64,000 bases of DNA, from the NCBI RefSeq assembly GCF_018101125.2, contig NZ_JAELVF020000001.1, positions 4,133,629 through 4,197,628 of the forward strand, in the 5' to 3' direction. Positions within the stretch are counted from its first letter, which is position 1; the number at the start of each line of letters is the position of its first letter. The DNA comes from Streptomyces tardus. GTDB lineage: Bacteria > Actinomycetota > Actinomycetes > Streptomycetales > Streptomycetaceae. The translations under genes were made by a program, and so were the position numbers. The notes beneath the pieces were generated by a model, which saw only the letters and a program-made list of their open reading frames with translations, did no database searches and was not told where the DNA came from. Shown here piece by piece: positions 60,433 through 64,000 of the stretch.

Positions 60433-61236
60433 ATGTTGAGGACCGAACCGGCACCCGGTGCACCCGCCTGGATCGCGCTGGAGACCTCGGACGCGGCAGC
60501 CTCCGCGGCTTTCTACGGCGAGCTCTTCGGCTGGCGGCACCGGCAGCTCGGCCGGGGCGGGGAGGCGCAGGGCCACTTCACCCTCGACGGCCTCCGGGTC
60601 GCCGGAACCGAACGAAGGCGGTCCGCGCGGCACGACCGGTGGACCGTGCGCTTCCGGGTGCCCGACCTGGCCTCAGCGTTGGAAGCGGTGCGGGAGAACG
60701 GCGGAACCGTCGACCCAGACACCGCAGCGACCGCCGCCACCGACACCGCCGTGGTCCACGATCCGACGGGCGGGCGCTTCGCGCTGGAGGGGCCCGGCGG
60801 GGACGAGGGCCTGGACGTGGTCGACGAGCCCGGCACGCTGACCCGGGTCGAGCTCTGCTCCGCCGACGCCGACGGGGCCGCCGCCTTCTACCGGGCGGTG
60901 CTCGGCTGGCAGATCCGCGACGACGGTGCGTACGGCGGGCTCCACCGGTCGGTCGCGGCCGTGGGCGAGGCGGCGCACGGCGGCATCGTCCAGCTGCCCG
61001 GGGAGAGCCAGACGGCCGGAGTCCGCTCCCGGTGGCAGCCGTGGTTCGCCGTCGTCGACTGCGACGCCGTGCTCAACTCCGCCGTCAAACAGGGCGCTTC
61101 GGTGCTTCTCCCGCCGATGGAGCAGGCCGGCGCGGGGCGGCTGGCGGTGTTCGCCGACCCGGTGGGAGCGGTGTGCGGGGTCCTCAGCGGCGAGGACCGG
61201 CAGGACCCGCCTCTATCGCGCCGCGCCTCCCGGTAG
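60433..61236 (+). CDS. two-domain VOC (glyoxalase-like) protein
   Basis: 267 residues from ATG at 60433, AAGGAG upstream. Two vicinal-oxygen-chelate modules: AWIALETSDAAASAAFYGEL (about residues 13-32) and TLTRVELCSADADGAAAFYR (about 135-154), each followed by the beta-alpha-beta-beta-beta unit and an F-x-DP-G end (FADPVGAVCGV). This is the SnoaL-unrelated 'VOC family' layout common in Streptomyces, often of unknown substrate (glyoxalase, bleomycin-binding or hydroxylase-like). Confidence 0.85.
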   Translation: MLRTEPAPGAPAWIALETSDAAASAAFYGELFGWRHRQLGRGGEAQGHFTLDGLRVAGTERRRSARHDRWTVRFRVPDLASALEAVRENGGTVDPDTAATAATDTAVVHDPTGGRFALEGPGGDEGLDVVDEPGTLTRVELCSADADGAAAFYRAVLGWQIRDDGAYGGLHRSVAAVGEAAHGGIVQLPGESQTAGVRSRWQPWFAVVDCDAVLNSAVKQGASVLLPPMEQAGAGRLAVFADPVGAVCGVLSGEDRQDPPLSRRASR

Positions 61237-61464
61237 CGCGCCCCTCCGCCCGGGGCGCCCTCCGCCCGGGGCGCGTTTGCCCGGGGCGCCGTTCGCCCGG
61301 GACGCCGGGCATTCGCCCGGGTGGCGGAGCCGGCGGTGCGGGTGTGAGCTGGAGAGTGGGCAAGGGCGGACCGAACGGGTGCCGTCCGGTTGCGCCGGGA
61401 TTGTCAGTGGTCTCTGCCACGATGACGAAGCGTGCCGCAGCCGGGTCGAGCGAGAGGGTTACCG

Positions 61465-62484
61465 ATGACTCAACAGGACGAGATCAGGGAGGAGTTCCCA
61501 CGGCTGGCCGACCCGTTCCGGCGGGAGCTGCTCGCTCACTGCTACCGGATGCTCGGCTCGGTGCACGACGCCGAGGACCTGGTGCAGGAGACCTATCTGC
61601 GGGCCTGGCGCGGCTACGACGCCTTCGAGGGGCGGTCCTCGATGCGCACCTGGCTGCACCGCATCGCCACCAACACCTGTCTGGACGCCCTGGAGAGCCG
61701 CAAGAAGCGTCCGCTGCCGACCGGTCTGGGCACTCCGGACGCCCAGCCCGCGGACGAGCTGACGGAGCGGCGCGAGGTGCCCTGGCTGGAGCCGGTGCCG
61801 GACGCGATGGTCGGTGCCGACGGTGCGGATCCGGCCGCCATCGTCACCTCTCGCGAGTCCATCAGGCTCGCCTTCGTCGCCGCGCTCCAGCATCTGCCAC
61901 CCCGCCAGCGGGCGGTGCTGCTGCTCAGAGACGTGCTCAGATGGCGGGCCGCGGAGGTCGCGGAGCTGATGGACACGACCGTCGCCTCGGTCAACAGCGC
62001 ACTCCAGCGGGCGCGGGCCCAGCTCAAGTCGGTCACCCCGAGCGAGGAGACGGTCGACGAGCCGACCACCCCGGCCCAGCGGGAGCTGCTCGACCGCTAT
62101 GTGACGGCCTTCGAGAAGAAGGACATCGACGCCATCGTGGGGCTGTTCACCCATGACGCCGTGTGGGAGATGCCTCCTTTCCTCAGCTGGTTCAAGGGGC
62201 CTGTGCACATCGGTGAGCTGATCCGCCGGAACTGCCCGGCGGGGCCCGGCGACATGCGGCTGATAGCGACCGAGCTGAACGGCCAGCACGCCTTCGCGAT
62301 GTATCTGCGAGAGGGCGAGGGCGAGCCGTTCCGTCCGTGGAACCTCCATGTGCTGACGCTGGAGGGGGCCGAGGTCGCCCATGTGGTGGCCTTCTTCGAC
62401 CTGGAGCTCTTCGAGAAGTTCGGGCTGCCCGAAGTTTTCGAAGAGGTGTCCGCCCAGGGCCCGGGGGAAGGAGAGCGTTCATGA
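61465..62484 (+). CDS. ECF sigma factor with SnoaL-like C-terminal domain (SigG/SigJ-like)
   Basis: 339 residues from ATG at 61465 with GAGAGGG upstream. Region 2 (LLAHCYRMLGSVHDAEDLVQ, then TYLRAWRGYD and MRTWLHRIATNTCLDAL) spans residues ~20-90, and region 4 (LPPRQRAVLLLRDVLRWRAA, TVASVNSALQRARAQLK) residues ~145-195. A SnoaL-like domain follows (YVTAFEKKDIDAIVGLFTHD, VWEMPPFLSWFKG). In such long ECF sigmas the SnoaL-like tail regulates activity in place of an anti-sigma factor. The next gene overlaps by four bases. Confidence 0.9.
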   Translation: MTQQDEIREEFPRLADPFRRELLAHCYRMLGSVHDAEDLVQETYLRAWRGYDAFEGRSSMRTWLHRIATNTCLDALESRKKRPLPTGLGTPDAQPADELTERREVPWLEPVPDAMVGADGADPAAIVTSRESIRLAFVAALQHLPPRQRAVLLLRDVLRWRAAEVAELMDTTVASVNSALQRARAQLKSVTPSEETVDEPTTPAQRELLDRYVTAFEKKDIDAIVGLFTHDAVWEMPPFLSWFKGPVHIGELIRRNCPAGPGDMRLIATELNGQHAFAMYLREGEGEPFRPWNLHVLTLEGAEVAHVVAFFDLELFEKFGLPEVFEEVSAQGPGEGERS

Positions 62485-62849
62485 ACACAGCACTGCTGCG
62501 CACCGTGGGGGTGGCCACCGCCGCGTACGGCCTCGCGGTGACGCTCCGCCCGCAGCTCCTCGCCCGGCCCTCCGGGCTGGTCGACCGAAGAGGCGAGGTC
62601 GCCCACCACACCGCGACCTCGCTGAGGCCGCTGGGTTTCCGCGACGCGGCCTCGGGCGCCGCGCTGGCCCTCGCGCCCGAGGGCCCCGCGCTGCGTACGG
62701 CGGCAGCGGTCCGTCTGGCCGCGGACTTCGGCGACGCCGTACTGCTCGCGGGCACCCTCCCGAAGGGCAACCGGGCCAAGGCCGTCGCGGTGGCGGTGGG
62801 TTGGGGCTCACTGACCCTCGCAGGGCTCGTCCACCGCAGCCGCGGCTGA
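62481..62849 (+). CDS. small membrane protein coupled to the ECF sigma factor
   Basis: 122 residues; start overlaps the sigma factor stop (ATGA). Hydrophobic segments lie at about residues 5-22, 52-66 and 96-115, with a basic C-terminus. No recognised domain (DUF4267-like proteins have similar size and layout). Translational coupling suggests a membrane partner or target of the sigma factor, which is inference only. Confidence 0.7.
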   Translation: MNTALLRTVGVATAAYGLAVTLRPQLLARPSGLVDRRGEVAHHTATSLRPLGFRDAASGAALALAPEGPALRTAAAVRLAADFGDAVLLAGTLPKGNRAKAVAVAVGWGSLTLAGLVHRSRG

Positions 62850-62950
62850 GCAGCGGGGCCCGCACGGCAGCCCCGCCCGCGGCAGCCCCGCCGCGGCTGC
62901 CAAGCTCGCCGTGAGCGCCGACCCATCCTCGGTGCGATCGGCTACGAATC

Positions 62951-63841
62951 ATGGACGAGGCGCAGGACCGGAGAGCTGCGCGGGATGCCCCGCGGCATCC
63001 CAGCCCCGTCGACAGCGAGAGTGAGCAGCGTGTGACCGTCGAGCAGCCTGCGGAGCCGCCCGCGGAGGGGGAGTCGGAGAGAATCCCGGCCGCCGGGCAC
63101 CTCCCGCCGAGGATCCACCGAGCGCCCGCCGATCCGCGCGCGCTGGTGCTGATGCTGCACGGTGGACGTGCCCGGGGGCTCGGACCGCCGACGGCGCTCA
63201 ACCTGCCCTCGCGCAGACTGCGCCCGTTCGTCTCCACTCTCGTGCGGGCGACCGCCGGCGTCCCCGCGCTCGTCGCACAGGCCCGGTACCGGTGCCGGGG
63301 CTGGAACGGCCGGCGTGCCGACCCCGCGCAGGACGCGCGGGCCGCGCTCGACACTCTGCTCGCCCGGTACGGCGACCTGCCCGTCGTGCTCCTCGGCCAC
63401 TCCATGGGCGGCCGGGCAGCACTGCACATCGCCGGCCACCCGGCGGTGCGCGGGGTGGTGGCGCTCGCTCCCTGGTGTCCGGAGTACGAGCCGACCGCCC
63501 AGCTCGCCGGCAAACCGGCCGTGCTGCTTCACTCCGATCGCGACCGGATGACCGACCCCCTGGCGTCCTGGGCGTTCGTCGAGCGGGCGCGGGAACAGGG
63601 TGCCCGGGCGCACGGCATCCAGATCACCGGCAGCGACCATGCGATGCTGCGCCGCAGCGCCGTGTGGCACGAATGGGTGGGACGCCTGGTCGCCGAAATG
63701 CTCGGCGCGGCCCGCGAGGGCGGTGCGGACGACAGTGGCGGTGGAGGCGCTCAGGACGGCGCGCTCGGCCCGGACTTCGCCGCGCTGCCCACCGAGATCG
63801 TCAGCACACGCAGAACTCGTTCCCTTCCGGGTCGCTCATGA
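62951..63841 (+). CDS. alpha/beta hydrolase
   Basis: 296 residues from ATG at 62951; the GTG at 63031 would remove a disordered acidic N-terminus of 27 residues. Fold motifs: LVLMLHGGRARG (oxyanion region, about residues 64-75), nucleophile elbow VLLGHSMGGRAA with Ser (about 150), catalytic Asp in LLHSDRDRMTDP and His in ITGSDHAMLRR. A Gly-rich C-terminal tail extends past the fold and overlaps the convergent gene by 41 bases. Likely esterase or lipase; substrate unknown. Confidence 0.82.
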   Translation: MDEAQDRRAARDAPRHPSPVDSESEQRVTVEQPAEPPAEGESERIPAAGHLPPRIHRAPADPRALVLMLHGGRARGLGPPTALNLPSRRLRPFVSTLVRATAGVPALVAQARYRCRGWNGRRADPAQDARAALDTLLARYGDLPVVLLGHSMGGRAALHIAGHPAVRGVVALAPWCPEYEPTAQLAGKPAVLLHSDRDRMTDPLASWAFVERAREQGARAHGIQITGSDHAMLRRSAVWHEWVGRLVAEMLGAAREGGADDSGGGGAQDGALGPDFAALPTEIVSTRRTRSLPGRS

Positions 63842-64000
63842 CCACCGCGTAGTGGTCGAGCCCCTCGGCGTCCAGGGTGTGCAGCACCTGGGCGCCCGCC
63901 GCCCGCAGCCGCGCCACCTCGCCGTCCACCTCCCGCCGCCGCTCCGCCAGCGGGACCCTCCGTCCGCCGGTCACCCGAAGGTCCAGATGCAGCCTGTTCT
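63801..64000 (-). CDS. VOC family protein, C-terminal fragment (cut by window edge)
   Basis: 66 codons of the minus strand end at the stop 63803-63801. The sequence RLHLDLRV, then HYAVVMSDPEGNEFCVC, is the standard ending of VOC/glyoxalase-like proteins, including the metal-ligand Glu in PEGNEF. Its start lies beyond the window. The 3' ends of this gene and the hydrolase overlap by 41 bases. Confidence 0.85.
   Translation of the reverse strand, partial: NRLHLDLRVTGGRRVPLAERRREVDGEVARLRAAGAQVLHTLDAEGLDHYAVVMSDPEGNEFCVC

Overview
The window reads as chromosomal DNA of a Streptomyces (or very close actinomycete). GC content is very high, third codon positions are almost always G or C, GTG starts are common, and the gene order lipB - lipA - small gene - DUF4191 gene - RDD gene - glnA is the conserved Streptomyces core order. 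Families typical of the genus are also present: an XRE/DUF397/ATPase triad, Ser/Thr kinases with beta-propellers, MmyB-like regulators and PaaX.

Layout. 1-4.4 kb: end of a membrane/sensor gene, a His-rich membrane protein with a PepSY protein (probable metal handling), and an isomerase/oxidoreductase pair. 4.7-12.6 kb: a TPR-type regulator, lipoate synthesis (lipB, lipA), DUF4191 and RDD membrane proteins, and glnA behind a well-formed GlnR site. 12.8-17.1 kb: accessory patch with an AbiE-type toxin-antitoxin pair whose toxin carries an in-frame stop, an IS5-type transposase remnant that has truncated a secreted SH3-like gene, and a membrane-anchored Mrr-like nuclease. 17.2-27.7 kb: two coupled receptor Ser/Thr kinases with PQQ-type propellers, then an azt zinc-import locus (aztA divergent from aztB - aztD-like - aztC - aztD) with a probable Zur box in the shared promoter and a striking rearrangement at the aztC/aztD junction. 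27.9-36.1 kb: CsbD, threonine catabolism (tdh, kbl), LysR, a broken GNAT gene, an AidB-like dehydrogenase and a PaaX regulator.

36.1-49.9 kb is the most unusual part. A NACHT NTPase faces a degenerate STAND-like protein. Next comes a WXG-like small protein and a large polymorphic toxin whose N-terminal half is broken by a frameshift and a 278-bp palindrome. After it lie three toxin-tip/Imm49 immunity cassettes. The first two are identical copies on a 1,780-bp tandem unit; in the third, toxin end and immunity gene have diverged together. The spacers between cassettes hold remnants of both the pre-toxin region and the small gene that ends the array. I read this as an inter-bacterial conflict and defence island that expands by recombination.

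49.9-64 kb: DUF397/XRE/ATPase triad, flavodoxin-like protein, glutamate decarboxylase, secreted beta-helix protein, two paralogous MmyB-type regulators, hydrolases, an FAD oxidase, two VOC proteins and a SigG/SigJ-like ECF sigma factor with a SnoaL-like tail.

I saw no rRNA, tRNA, CRISPR array or complete insertion sequence. Coordinates, repeats and motifs were read by eye; family names rest on recognised motifs, not on database searches.
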